A DNA stretch of 64,000 bases from Cotesia glomerata (GCF_020080835.1 NC_058166.1:19555043-19619042); one strand, 5' to 3'; counted from the first letter of the stretch, positions 35,705-47,582 are shown. The notes: generated from the letters alone by a model not told the origin. Program-made: numbers and translations.

Positions 35705-36270
35705 TAATTAAATACCTTATAATGAACTCTCTAATAGTGAGAAAATTGAGCGACCATGCACCACCTGTCGGATTTTTTGAGAACTAAACTTAATAAATTA
35801 TATATGGAATTATCAAAGCATATTAAGCCTTATGAAGCCATATATGGCCAATTTTTTAATTATAACACTTTAAATAATTTCTCAATAAAGTTATCATGAA
35901 GTTAATTCTTTGGTAGTGAGAAAATTTAGCGACAATGCGCCACCTGTCGAAATTTTTGAGAACTAACTTTCGTAGAAAATTAAATATGGGCATATTCAGT
36001 CATATTAAGCTACTTGAAGTCATATATGGCCTGATATAGCCAATTTGTTAATAAATACTCATTGAATGAGTTCATTAAATATTTAAAAAAATAATTTTTA
36101 TTTTATAAGTAAGGTAAAAGCCCCAATATATGATCATATACTGGTACATGATCATATACTGGGGCTTTTACCTTAATTTTCGTGAAGTTAATTTTGTGGT
36201 TGTGAGAAAGTTCAGCGACCATGCGCCACCTGTCGGAATTTTTCAGAACTAACTAATAAAAAAATTTAAT
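35705..36270 (-). repeat. Family A array, three units, reverse, interrupted by a MITE
   Basis: Units have cores at about 35758 (GCACCACCT) and exact GCGCCACCT at 35937 and 36223. A CCATATATGG lies at about 35838. The gap between the second and third cores is enlarged by a 62-bp palindromic MITE at 36112-36173, which therefore inserted after the array formed. Confidence 0.82.
36112..36173. mobile_element. Family G mini-MITE, 62 bp, TA target duplication
   Basis: The element starts AGGTAAAAGCCCC and ends GGGGCTTTTACCT, with TA on both sides (36110-36111 and 36174-36175). Nearly all of it is one palindrome built from ATATGATCATATACTGG words. The same termini bound the longer copy at 55997-56292. 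TA duplication fits the Tc1/mariner superfamily. Confidence 0.8.
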
Positions 36271-37479
36271 ATGGATACAATAGCACTAAAAAAGTAATAA
36301 AAATTATTTTTAATGATTAATTGGTTTATAGAAATTGATAACAAAAATAAGAAATATTGATTTATTAAATTGTAGATAGTTCAAAGTAACTGATACAGTT
36401 TGCATTGGTCTAAAATTGGAAAAATTTTTATTATACTTTAAACTAACCTAGAGAATCTTTTTATAAATTCATAAACATGATCTCTATTATTAAAAAAGTT
36501 ATTATTGTAATAAATAGACAGAGCATTAAATAAACAAAGGTTAGTGTCTGGGATTGTGTTCCACCTGAGAAATGAATATATAGACGGTTGTAATATCTGC
36601 CGGTCTCTATTTTTATTGGATAAAATACAATACGGTTTTATATTCTTCCAACACAAACATAGACTGAATTGGAGTTTGAGTTGCCGTAGATTTTTCCTCT
36701 AAGCTCAGTACAGAGTAGACATCACACACAAATATAACAACCGGGAATATAACAAAAACAACATGATACAGACACACGAAAAGAGATTGCGGCACGCGCA
36801 GAGGTAATATGAAACCTACTAGACTGTCTCGAAGACCTTTGAGATTTTATTTATATTTTTTTGGCAAACGAGACCCCGGCTAAATTCAAGGGCTGACCCC
36901 TCGCCTGGTGACCCTTGGGCGGTGACTTTGATTTACTCTTTGGGCTCTCGACGTGCCGGCAAATATAATTATATAATCGTTATCTGTTCGGGGAGACGAT
37001 CTCCAAAGGATGAGATTGTTTCCCGGTAACTCTGACGGTCACCAACCTCTTGAGACTTTTAGACCCTCCTGCTCTTACCCTCCAGATATTAAAGAATTGT
37101 CAACAGTTATTTTCATCTTTGAGACATCAAACATTTGAATTTTTACTTTACGTTTTAATTTTATTTTATTTGTTGTCTAATTCCTCGTTATCGGCAACCG
37201 ATTTTAGCGCTTTTCACTTTGAACTTCTGGTCTGTGAAACTTTTGGTCTATTGGTGTCGACTATTCAATTGCGATTTAAATAGAAATACGCTTTTAATGT
37301 ATAATACTCGCTATATTGCCTCGATTATTTATTTCTTTGCTCAATGGTTTATTATTGAAGCATCAGATGCTTACGGACTTTGAAGATTTTTTCTTTTGAT
37401 ACTGTCGAGTGCATTATCATATTTTATTTCAATGCTTCTGGTTAATTGATCTTCAACTTTTATTATTAATTGAGGGTGT
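36271..37479. other. Non-repetitive stretch, no gene recognised
   Basis: GC-balanced at about 36780-37260. Minus-strand frames (36438-36795) and a plus-strand 77-codon frame (37050-37283) have hydrophobic stretches but no recognisable family. Confidence 0.3.
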
Positions 37480-37631
37480 GCGAATATTCAAATTTACGAA
37501 TTATTCACCTCGAATTCGAATCGAATATTCGATAAGTCCTATTGATACAAATAGATCGAATAATACGAATCATTTGAACTATTCGAATTATTCAAACTAT
37601 TTGAATATTCAATTCCAATTTCGAAATAATA
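37480..37631. repeat. TTCGAA-rich short tandem repeat
   Basis: Degenerate repeats of about 10 bp made of ATTCGAATTATTCAAAC-like words, each nearly self-complementary around TTCGAA. It leads directly into the 95-bp tandem array. Confidence 0.75.
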
Positions 37632-37632
37632 G

Positions 37633-38145
37633 AAAAGATCTAACGTTGAAATTATAAATGAACTCGTTGAACGTTTTAAAACCAAATCAATCCTGATTCG
37701 CCGTGACTCGCCGAAATTCAGTCACATAAAGATCTAACGTTAGAATTATAAATGAACTCTTTGAGAGTTTTGAAACCAAATCCATCCTGATTCGCCAAAA
37801 TTCACCGAAATTCGGACAAAGAAAGATCTAACGTTAAAATTATCAATGAACTCTTTAAGAGTTTTGAAACCAAATTCATCCTAATTCACCGTGATTCGTC
37901 AAAATTCAGACACCGAAATCAGAATTCGCTGTAATTCGCCATAATTCAGAGACACAGTGACGAGAATGTAATTCATCAGAATTCATTGTAATTCGCCAAA
38001 ATTCAGACACCGAAAGATCTAACATTAAAATTATCAATGAAGTCTTTGAGCGTTTTAAAATCAAATTCATCCTAATTCGCCGTGATTCGCCGAAATTCAG
38101 ACACACAAAGATCTAAAGTTAAAATTATAAATGATTCCTTGGAGG
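37633..38145. repeat. Tandem array of about 95-bp units (AAAGATCTAACGTT family)
   Basis: Units begin AAAGATCTAACGTTAAAATT at about 37633, 37728, 37823, 38007 and 38106. Each continues ATGAACTCTTTGAG, GTTTTGAAACCAAATTCATC and then sub-repeats of AATTCGCCGTGATTCGCC and AAATTCAGACAC. The third unit carries about 90 extra bases of the same ATTCGCC sub-repeat. I see no copy elsewhere in the window. Confidence 0.85.
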
Positions 38146-38415
38146 GTTCCTACCAAAAATGTTCTTATACCATAAGACTATTTTCAATATTTTAAGAAAT
38201 ATAGGAACTTAATCAGTGCTTACATTATCAAAAATATTCAAAAATGAAAAATCATTATTTAGTCATTATTAAAAATGGCCATAAATCCTAAAATATTGAC
38301 TGTAAAAATTGTAAGAATCCAAAATTATAGCTTAGAAAATTTCCTACAAAAAATGTTTTTACTCTACAGACCTATCGTCAATATTTTAAGAGATACAGTG
38401 TCTTGATTGTAAATT
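38140..38415 (-). repeat. Family B, about one and a half units, reverse
   Basis: The words CAATATTTTAAGAAATATAG, AATCATTATTTAGTCATTAT and TTTCCTACAAAAAATGTTTT match the 27.8-29.0 kb array in the same orientation. It adjoins the 95-bp array without a gap. Confidence 0.82.
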
Positions 38416-39844
38416 ATAAATTCTGTAGAGTCTTATAAAAAAATTACCATTTATTACTGTTATTATTATTATTATAAATGTATAAAAAAAAAAAAAAAAA
38501 AAAAAAGTAAAAAGTGTATTTTTTTGTCAGTTACGAATGTGCCCGAAAAATGATGAGGTTGGTATTTTTTTACGATCTGCGGCCGAGAGACTGGATTGTG
38601 TGAAGCAAAGCGTCTGGATGAAACTCTAGTTCTCTCCTGACAGAATAGAACGGATAGAAGTATAAAGGAAAGGGTGAGGTAAGCAGAGTTGGCCATCGGT
38701 CTTGGATCTCGATCTGGAAGCGGGGGTTCATCCTTCAAACAGACGTCTTGCTGATGACGTCGCAATATGTCATAGCATTGTCTTCCATTATTATTATATA
38801 AGTATCTATATCTATCTATATAGTGAACCTCACTTTCTCTGGAAGCTTGAGCTTGACGACGATTGTCTCTTGCGTTTTTTTCCGGTCCGTCTGCTCCTCG
38901 TATCGGCGTTTGCTTTTTTATTTCTCCTCTTATCCTCGTCGTCACTTGATAAGATATCGATTGAATATATTTCACCTGTCGATTGTAGACAATACACGGC
39001 AATAAATTTGTCTGGAGGGAACTTCCGTCACGCAAAATTTACTCCGCATTTTATTTAGTATCTCAATGCTTGTTTTACTTTTTATTTTTTATTTATTTTT
39101 TTGCGGGAACAATCGCGTGTTGAGACGCCACACGATTTACATTATGGAAGAAATGAATTAGAAAACTTGGTCTCGACAAATGCCCAGCTAAAGTTACTAC
39201 ATCCTACATCCTACTGGAATATCCAGTATCACCGCAAACAGTTTTTAACTTTCCAATGTAAATTTTATTCCTCCCTCTCTATTTTTTTTCCCGGAGTTTT
39301 TAAAATTAGAATTATACAACTTTCAAACTTTTAAGTTTATTAGACGTTTCTATTTACTCTCTCTTCATTCTCATTTTTTTTTTTACTCACGAAAAACATT
39401 TGTTGTAAATCATTTAATTATATAAATTATAATTAAACTCTAAAAATAATTTTAAACTTTATTTATAAGCTTGCTAAAAAAAATTTCAATTAAAACTTTT
39501 ATTAAAAAATTGTTTTATAATAATAATCAATTTTTTATTAATTGTTTGACACTCTTTTTTATTTTTAAAATTTAAATAAAAAATAAATATCTAACACTTT
39601 TAACAGCCGAGTAAGCATAAATGAATTTTTAAAATTAAAATTCTCTATTGAATTAATTTTTCAAAGGCAACGCTTCGATAATTAATATATGCTGGAATAT
39701 ATTGAACCGGTTTCCCGGAAAAATTTATTTTTATTTTTATTCTTTAAAAAGAATTTTTTACTTTACTGTTTACTGTAAAAACTTAACGCCAATCTCTTCT
39801 ATCGACATTTGTGTCATTAAAAATTCATTAAATTTATTTTTAAA
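38416..39844. other. Mixed stretch with poly(A), no gene recognised
   Basis: Contains a 23-base poly(A) at 38484-38506. The longest frame in the window (187 codons, minus, 38472-39035) lies here; it ends in a phenylalanine run encoded by the poly(A) tract and overlaps a 118-codon plus-strand frame. I recognise no domain, and the GC-balanced composition alone makes such long frames likely. Uncertain, but I do not call it a gene. Confidence 0.3.
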
Positions 39845-40125
39845 TTAATCTTTTTAGATTTCTTTACAAGATTAATTTATAAATTCTTTTAAAAAAAATT
39901 TAATAAACTAAAAATTGAATTTTTAAAAATATTTTTTCAGTAAAAAATTTCTTCAAGCTTTTAATAATATTAACATTAAATTTTTTTTATTTTATCTTTT
40001 TACATTTCTTTACAAAATTAATCAATAAATCCTTTTAAAAAAATTTTAATAAACTAAAAATTAAATTTTTTAAATTATTTTAGTAAAAAATTTATGCAAG
40101 CTTTTAATAATATTAACAATAAATC
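39845..40125. repeat. Tandem duplication, two units of about 146 bp
   Basis: Units start at about 39845 and 39992 with TCTTTTTA.ATTTCTTTACAA, and both end with AAGCTTTTAATAATATTAAC. The sequence is AT-rich throughout. Confidence 0.75.
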
Positions 40126-41629
40126 CTTGGTCCCAAAAATATATTAAGAATAATGTACACAAAAGGACGCAATTAAGCGGATATCTTTTAGCGGTTATTC
40201 CTGGAGCAGAATAGTATAAATGAGGGGCTAAATGTCTTTTCTTTGTTTGAATTGGATAAGCCTTGGGGAGTCTGTCGGAAAACGGGGTGTTATTGCCCAT
40301 TACTCCGCTATAAAAAAAAATAAAAATAGATGTAGCAAAAAGCGGATATATATTCGGACAATTTCCATCCAAAACTCGTGCGTAGTTTTAAAGCACACAA
40401 AAGAATCTGGAGCAAACAAAAGTTGTGAGTGGCGACTGACTTGGGTGATATCTCCCGTAATGGCTATTGTGGGCGAGTAGCTCGAAAAAAAAAAAGGAAA
40501 AAAAAAGCGGGCTGAACAGAAAAAATAGCAATAAACTGTTTCCCAAACGTACGGGTTGATGTATCACATTCAGCGAACATTGGGAACGCCGAGTCGGAAA
40601 ATCTCTCGGGAGAGAATCGTTTTTTCCGGGACGTTCGACGACTGCAGAGTCATTTGTTATGATAGACGCTTACTACGAGCTTCCTCTGCTCCACGGTGGC
40701 CTATTTCGAGCGGTCTATATGTGCCGTCGAAAATAAAAAATAAATAAAGAGCTCAATCGCAAAATTCAGGGGAAGGGAAACGGAAAAAAAGAACTGGATA
40801 TGAATCGACAATCGGCAATCGACGATAGACCATCAGGAGAATCATTCTGTCGTGATGTTTTATCTCAAATAAGACGAGTATTCCCGCAGAGAGCAACTTT
40901 TAACCAGTTTCTGTCATTGATAAGTCTCTACTCTGTTTTTTAGTTTTCTGTTCTTGGCATTTTGTTATTTATTATTCAACCGAAGAGAGATCAACTGTCG
41001 ATTTTTTTTTAAATTTATAAAATTTTCCCAGCCCAGTAATTAAACACAAAAAGATAAGTATAACTTGAGACACCCTTGTGCATACTTATCCGCGTATTGC
41101 ATGCATTAGAAATCCACGGAAATTGTTATAACCCTCAGCAGAACTTTTTAGCCGGTCTGACCTTTTGGTTGGTATTTTTTTATGTTTTATTTTTCTCAAC
41201 GAACTTTTTTTCAGTCTGTTCTCCGGGGAGTTGATAATTTTCGAAACAACCAGACGTTATTGTCTTGAAAGGTCTTGAATAAAATTGTTGTGTTAGGGTG
41301 AATGACTCAGAACCTTTTGGTAATCCTTCCAACGATAAATTCTTTTTTGTTTTCGTTCTATATAGCTACTCTGGTCTTTCAGCCTTGGTATCACGTTTTC
41401 GCACCTGCACAAAGTCGATGATGCCGAGTTACGGTGAGTAAGAACAGCAAAAAGCTTTCGATACACTTGCCGGCGAAATACTTTTTCCCACTTAAAGCTC
41501 CAGCTCCGGGCAATCCGACCTCTGGTTAAATTGATACCATGCTAGCTAGTTTTCCACCTTACTCCTTCAATATATTTTTTTTAGGACAGTTCTAAATTTT
41601 TAAAAACTCAATGTTATTTTGTAAAAAAA
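40126..41629. other. Non-repetitive stretch, no gene recognised
   Basis: GC-balanced over much of 40126-41560. Opposing frames at 40070-40372 (minus), 40232-40480 (plus) and 40556-40747 (plus) show no family. A pyrimidine tract and splice-like words occur, but none pairs into a convincing exon. Confidence 0.3.
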
Positions 41630-42410
41630 AAATTTTATATGGCCATATATGGCATATATGGCCCGATCAGGTCATATTTATCATTATATGGCCTGATACG
41701 ATCATACATGACCTGATTTGGACATATATGGCATTTCATGATTAAATATGGTAATATATGGCATTATATGGCTTAATGTTGGCATATTTAGCTTAATATT
41801 ACCATATATGGCATGATTTAACCTGATGTGGTCATATATAGCCTCTAATTTGGTCACATATGGCATTATATAGCCTGATCTCATCATAAATGGCATGAAA
41901 TGGCTTAAAATGGCCATATATGGCATGATGTGACCCAATTTAGTTACATGTGTCCTGATCTGATTATAAAGTATCTAATTTGATCATGTACGGCATGATA
42001 AGATCCAATATTGTCATATATGGGATGATTTGACCTAATGTGATCATATATGGCATTTAATTTGGACGCATATGGCATTATATGGCTTGATCAGGTCATA
42101 TTTATCATTGTATGGCCTAATGTGATTTGTTTTTTATATATGACCTCATTTGGACATGTATGGCATTTTATGGTTTAATATGGCCATATATGGCTTAATA
42201 TGGTCATTTATAGCATGGTTTGAGCTAATGTGTTTATATATGGCCTCTAATTTGGTCACATATGGCATTATATGGCCTGATCTGATCATAAACTATCAGA
42301 TTTGGTCATTTATGGCATGGTATGGCTCAATATGGCCATATATGGCATGATTTGACCTAATGTGATCATATATGGCCTACTTTAGTCATATATATTGTAT
42401 CTGGTCCTCT
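41630..42410. repeat. Family C satellite array
   Basis: Dense CATATATGGC, GGCATTATATGGCC and TTGACCTAATGTGATCATA words of about 20 bp. Perfect CCATATATGG occurs at about 41642, 41807, 41911, 42189 and 42333. A higher-order repeat is visible: GGCCTCTAATTTGGTCACAT near 41840 returns near 42242. Frames of 66-78 codons here are translations of the repeat. Confidence 0.9.
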
Positions 42411-43534
42411 CAAAAATTTTTTCACGACACAAAATCTAATTCTGTCATTAATAATTACCATTATTACTTATTAGCATCGAAATGGAGGGCAACATTTACA
42501 CTTTGCCCTTGATAATAGGACAGACATTGAGAGAAGTGGATCGGTTGATTTCCAGCGCAAACTATAACGATAATGATGGACGGGCAACATAAATTAACAC
42601 GGGAAATGTATCCCCAGAAGCTCCGGGCTGTTCCAGCATCAGCACACATTCGCTCCGTACCTGCATCGCTCCATATCAGCCCCTCTAGCCTCCAACAAAG
42701 TTAACATCCATGAGTGTGGGTAGGAAGAACAATGCGACGTCCGTAATCATGCGTATCACGATATTGACCGACAATGCTTGCTCGTATTCACCACACTTTG
42801 ACTGACATTCACCAAATTTAATCAATTTCCTTTGCACCCATACCCGGCCAGTCTACTCATACTCAGTCTCCTGTGCACGTTCTGATTCACGAAAATTAAT
42901 CTCAATTGACTGAAAAATTTCATTTTAAAATCCCTGATAGGTTATGCTAAAGATAAAATTTAATTTAAGAATTTATATATTTATTATCATATGATATGAT
43001 GATAATGCCACGTTAGCGGTTTATAATAGACCGGGTAGTGGGCTTTTTCAGAAATTGCCCATGTGGATCCACGTGTACCAAGGGATACCTTTGTTGAGAA
43101 AAGACACTCGCGATGATGTACTGGACGGCACAGCCAAAAATAGAACATAAATACAAGCAAAAACCGGGAAGGGGATACAAACTGACAAGGGACCTCTTTG
43201 CTTTACATTTTTATATTTTTTTATTATCATACAGTACTTTTTCTCCACTCCCCTTTCTCTCTATCTCGGTCCGGTGTCAACAGCGCTGTTACTGCTATAT
43301 ATACATACTTCTTTGCTTATACGACATTATATATTTAGCTTCATCAACACATGGTTGAAATTAATAATGAGAACGTTATTTACACCGGGTTTATTACTTC
43401 CTGGTGTGCGATAAAAATCTTACGGCTTCTATTTTTTATTTTTCACTTGATTACCAAAATATTTCATAAATAATACCCGACAAAAATCCTTTAAATAACA
43501 AAAATAAACATAATATACCCTGAAATATCCACAG
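42411..43534. other. Non-repetitive stretch, no gene recognised
   Basis: GC-balanced at about 42480-42900 and 43010-43330. Frames at 42464-42649 (minus), 43048-43248 (minus) and 43113-43358 (plus) have no family. No repeat is shared with other parts. Confidence 0.3.
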
Positions 43535-43685
43535 ATTATTTTTTTATAAAAGTTAGTTCTGAAAAAATCCAACAGGTGGCGCATGAACGCTAAATCTTCT
43601 CATTAGTATAAAGTTAACTTTGTGATATTTAGTTCTAAATTGAAAATTTATTTTTTCTGAAGCTTCTAAAGAGCTTACCTGTCAT
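43535..43685 (+). repeat. Family A, single unit, forward, with terminal motif
   Basis: Exact AGGTGGCGC at 43574, then CATGAACGCTAAATCTTCTC. It ends with GAGCTTACCTGTCAT at 43671-43685, the complement of the terminus seen at the left of reverse-oriented copies. Confidence 0.82.
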
Positions 43686-45128
43686 TTCATACATTTCGTC
43701 AATTATCAAACTGATTTTTGTTTAATAAAAAACTATAAATCTAAAAAATTAAACAGAGTATTACATCTTAAGCTCGTATCTTTTTAATTAAACAACAAGT
43801 TGTTCAGGTATTTAGAAACCCAAATCATTGAAGGCTCTTTTAAAGTCAAATGAAGACAAAACTGGAAAACTAGGACGCAAAGATGCTCTCGATGTTTTAA
43901 GTATTACAATATCATTGAACACAGACATTGATGGCTCGTATAATTTAACAGCACGCGCTTAAAGTAGCAGTTACGTTGCTCTCTCCGCCCTCATTGCCTA
44001 TTCAATTCAATACTTATTAAATTTAACCGGGTCCATGTATAGACCGATAAGCTTCCGAATGAGGTTATATGCGTGATCAGAGATATCGACATTAATTTGA
44101 ATAATCGAGTGTTTCTCACCCGATTTTATTTATTAATTAGACAGTTATTCTATCGGGGAATTCTTCGTTATTTTTTAAGGTAAAAATTGCTTGAAAAGGT
44201 CGAAGGTGAAACGTCAAAATTGATGGAGCTTATGAAGAATTTTCAAAGGTGAGCTATCACTCTGATGTTCTATCAAGACAGTTTGATTATTGAAGTTGTC
44301 AATCATTCTTGAAAAATCTAATGATATTTTTGTCGCTTTAACTTTATTAAAATTTTAATAAAAAATATTATTTTTTTTATTAAAGAGGGGAGAGATGTAT
44401 TTTCTGTCTTAAAGACTTAAAACACAGCCAGAGGGTCTCGATTAGATAAACCCAAGTGTTTGAAGATACAAAAGCAAGCTCGTTGCACAAGAGGGTCACG
44501 GTGAACAAACCCTGAATTTATATTTAACCTTAGAGCACAAAACACTGCTATAAAGTAACGCGCTCTACCTCCAACTCTTTTTTTCCAGGAACGGAGAGGA
44601 GAAAGGAGAAAGGAGAAACGGGGCATGAATTTTCCAGGGCATCGATAAGAGTTCACCTGGAGGAGGATTCTTAAGAAAAAAAAAAAAAAAAAAAACAAGA
44701 CGAGCCTGGAACTACCAATCACCGCAAATACCCTATAAATGTTTCTTCTCGGTAAACATGAAGACGCTGTGTATATATTTATATTTATATTTATATATGT
44801 AGATGAGAGATATACATAGCAAAAGACCGAGCAGATTGCAGTGTCATCCCCTGGTTTTCCTTAACCCCGTCAACTATTGGCGCTAAGTTTAACCGCTCGA
44901 GGGATCTTGATGACCCAAATAACCCTCCATGCAAACTCCAAGTCCAAACTGATAACAATCACTTACACTTAACGCCTTATTATTTAATATCATTTCATAT
45001 TGATTGTGTTATCAGCAAGACGGGTTAACTTTTGGATACAGGTGTTGAAAAGTTCTATTAATTTTCCAGCAAATGTTTTAATTATTAATTATTTTATATT
45101 TTTATCAATTAATTCAACTGAAAATCAA
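43686..45128. other. Non-repetitive stretch with simple repeats, no gene recognised
   Basis: A 20-base poly(A) at 44676-44695 and a TATATTTATATT run at about 44774-44798. A 101-codon minus-strand frame (44417-44722) begins in the poly(A)/poly(T) tract and shows no family. It is GC-balanced at about 44400-44960. Confidence 0.3.
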
Positions 45129-45535
45129 TGACAAGAAGCTCTTTAAAAAATCTAAAAAATAATTTTTACTCTAAACCTAAATATTTTAAAATTAACTCTC
45201 TAGTAGCGAGAAAATTTAGCGACCATGCGCCACCTATCGGAATTTTTCAGAGCTAACTTTTATAAAAAAATTTTATGGGCATCTATGACCATATAAGGAA
45301 TATAGTAAGCCTAATATAAATTGATCTGGCTATATATATGACAAAAATAATTATATATATTTTTTTAAGATAATATAAGCTAATTATCATGTTAAAGATG
45401 ATTAAACTAAATAAAAAAAACGATTTTTATATTATATTACTAAATATTTCAAAATTAACACTCTTCTAGCGAGAAAAGTTAGCGACCATGCGCCACCTGT
45501 GGGATTTTTTCAGAACTAATTTTAGTAAAAATAAC
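45129..45535 (-). repeat. Family A array, two units, reverse, with left terminus
   Basis: The terminus TGACAAGAAGCTCTTTAAAA at 45129 is followed by two units with exact GCGCCACCT at 45227 and 45490. The longer spacing (263 bp) comes from an AT-rich CATATA-type insertion between them. No matching right terminus is clear. Confidence 0.82.
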
Positions 45536-46059
45536 TTTTGATGCTTTCTGATAGTCTAATTATTATTATTTTTATTATTCTCAGGCTAATTACCGTTCTG
45601 TACTTGACATGTATAATAAAAGTAACAGAGTAAGAACAATAATAACTTTTCCAACTTGATGGAGATGAAAAATAATAATAAATGTAAATGCAGACATGTC
45701 ATTTAAAAGAAGAGACATTTTAAAATAAAGTTACTTTATCGTGAAAGAAAAATGGTTGAGGCCAAAAGTAACTTCGACGTTAACGTCAACCCAGACGTAA
45801 TAAAGTACTCTGGTGCAAGACGTTACCTTACCCAATCCGTCGCTAGGTCTCTCATGAGTAGAGACTCTCACAAGTCAACCTACTGAACAACCCAAAGAAA
45901 TTGATGCTCTTGCTGCGCTACCTTAAGATATTCTACAGATAAATTTTTATTGACGATCGTCATTATTATTTTTTTTTAATTTAAATTTAAGTACTGATTA
46001 ATTGAATAAAGTTTAAAATTTTAATAAATGCTTTTAATAAAAAATCCAAAATATTTATC
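45536..46059. other. AT-rich stretch, nothing recognised
   Basis: It is more balanced at about 45740-45930. No reading frame, repeat or RNA gene is seen. Confidence 0.3.
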
Positions 46060-46540
46060 AACTAGCAGTTATTACAGCGTTAAATTTATTTTCCGGGTAA
46101 AAGCAGCCCTTTGCATGTCGTCCGTTTGGTCTTGGTGATCGCGACGCGTCAATAAAAGCCCGTGTCAGAGGGAAGCGAGCACGCCAGTCGATCAACCGAA
46201 CGTAGCGCGTAGCAAGGACCTTAATAAAAGAGGAAACTTCTGTCGAGCATGTTCGTATGTGCAATGTCGCTGCCATGTTCCCTTTTTGCGTGTAGGGTGC
46301 AAGTCGCTGCACCAGATGCAGACCCGACACAGTAGCGTAGAGCCCGATTACTCGCTTTTACATGGACAGAAGCGCAATCTCCAGCCGTGTCGCGGCCAAC
46401 GGTACTCGGACACATAATTAAGCTGTCAGTTTGGTGCTCGTTGCAAGCAAAAAGAGCTTCCAACCCATGGACTTTCCTCGGTTGTTGTCCTTGTTGTTCT
46501 ACTTTTGCGTCGCGTGTTAGCGCGTAATTTTAATCTTCTG
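46060..46540. promoter_or_regulatory. CpG-rich island, candidate promoter or untranslated exon
   Basis: I count about 38 CpG dinucleotides in this interval, far denser than its surroundings (for example GATCGCGACGCGTC and GAACGTAGCGCGTAGC). A TCAGTTTGG initiator-like word lies near 46426, about 40 bp before a short frame at 46467. Overlapping minus-strand frames of 80-90 codons (46058-46463) show no family. Insect promoters and first exons often look like this, but so could a decayed GC-rich transposon. Confidence 0.3.
46467..46520 (+). other. Short signal-peptide-like reading frame (candidate)
   Basis: CAACCCATGG gives a good start context. The 17-codon frame reads MDFPRLLSLLFYFCVAC and then stops: a basic residue followed by a hydrophobic run, as in a secretory leader. 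It could be the start of a first coding exon spliced before the stop, although the GT words available (CGCGTGTTAG) are poor donors. It could equally be an upstream ORF or chance. Confidence 0.15.
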
Positions 46541-47069
46541 TTTTGCTTCACAATTACCTATCTTTATTGTCGTTACGGCTTTTACTTTAATATTTATGCC
46601 AGGGCTGCTAAAAGAAGATACTCTTTATCTCGAGTAATTTTCGATAATTGTACTCGCTATTTATGTTAATCATTTATTATCTTGCTCTTAAATTAAGTTC
46701 CGTCAAAGTTTATTGTTATAAAATTTTTATTCATTTTTAATTTAATTTATTTATTCAAAAAAATATTTATTAAATATTATAAACAAGTATTTAAATAATA
46801 AATAAATAAGTCATAAAATTAAAGAGTTTAAGATTTCACGTCAGATCAATTACAAGTACGCTCAGGTATATAGTCAAGCCTTGATGTGTGAGTAATTAAG
46901 TATGCTGTACTCACTCGGCTTTGATCTACGTAAGTTCATTTAGAGCCTTAATCTGCATAACTGTTGTTAAACATAAGAGATCCCGAGAAATACTTGCTTA
47001 TAGAAGGCCTCTCTATACAACTTTTTGTCATTATTGCAATTATTATTATTATTAAATTAATGTATTAAA
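46541..47069. other. AT-rich stretch, nothing recognised
   Basis: AT-rich to about 46830, then balanced. No gene or shared repeat. Confidence 0.3.
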
Positions 47070-47143
47070 TACTGATGGCTTTGATGAAGCTTAGGTTCCA
47101 GAATCAAATAAAATTTTTTATCTATTATTATTATTATTTAAAG
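47070..47143 (+). mobile_element. LINE 3' terminal fragment
   Basis: GATGGCTTTGATGAAGCTTAGGTTCCAGAATCAAATAAAATTTTTTATCTATTATTATT-like sequence ends in a trinucleotide run. It aligns with the fragment at 56.15-56.22 kb (GGGAGCCTAGGCTCCAGGACTAAATAAACATTTATCTATC...). Both have the short inverted AAGCTTAGGTTC/GAGCCTAGGCTC element, AATAAA and a short tandem tail, typical of arthropod LINE 3' ends. Confidence 0.4.
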
Positions 47144-47350
47144 TAAGACAATAGATGCACTTAGCATTGTTCTATCCGTTGAATTCAAATCCTGATAAGC
47201 GATCTTTCTCGGAGTTTATCTGTGCAACATCAATCGCAGGCGAGCTGCATGAACTTGATGGCCACTTAAGAAAATATATGACTTTATATATTGGAATTCT
47301 TAAGAAAACTATTGGAAATTTTGGACTATCAATTGACATTTCGGCTGCAC
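47144..47350. other. Short GC-balanced stretch, no gene recognised
   Basis: A 67-codon plus-strand frame (47155-47358) fills this interval and runs into the terminal repeat of the next element. I recognise no family, so it is unassigned. Confidence 0.25.
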
Positions 47351-47582
47351 AATTTTAAAACACAGTAACTGAAAATTTTTTATACCTGATTTTTTTTTAG
47401 TATTATTGCTGCATTTTTTATAACTTTTAAACCTTAATTTCAAGTAATTTTTCGTAAAAATATTTCTATTTGAGTATTTTCTATTCATAAATCAAATTTG
47501 TTATCGATTTGGCGGGCAAACTTTTTTTTAATAAAAAAAATTGAAAAAAATTTTTAAATGTTAGTTACTGTGTTTTTAAATT
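47351..47582. mobile_element. MITE, 232 bp, AACACAGTAACT termini
   Basis: The left end AATTTTAAAACACAGTAACT and the complement of the right end AATTTAAAAACACAGTAACT match at 19 of 20 bases. The interior is AT-rich with one GC patch (GGCGGGCAAAC). No coding capacity is present, and the exact target duplication cannot be separated from the AT-rich ends. Confidence 0.6.

Noticed and set aside
38472..39035. Longest open frame in the window (187 codons, minus strand)
   Set aside because: It includes a homopolymer run encoded by the poly(A) tract, overlaps an open frame on the other strand and shows no domain or splice-supported structure.
46058..46463. Protein-coding remnant in two overlapping minus-strand frames
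   Set aside because: I could not relate either peptide to a known family; the frames are explained by the GC- and CpG-rich composition.
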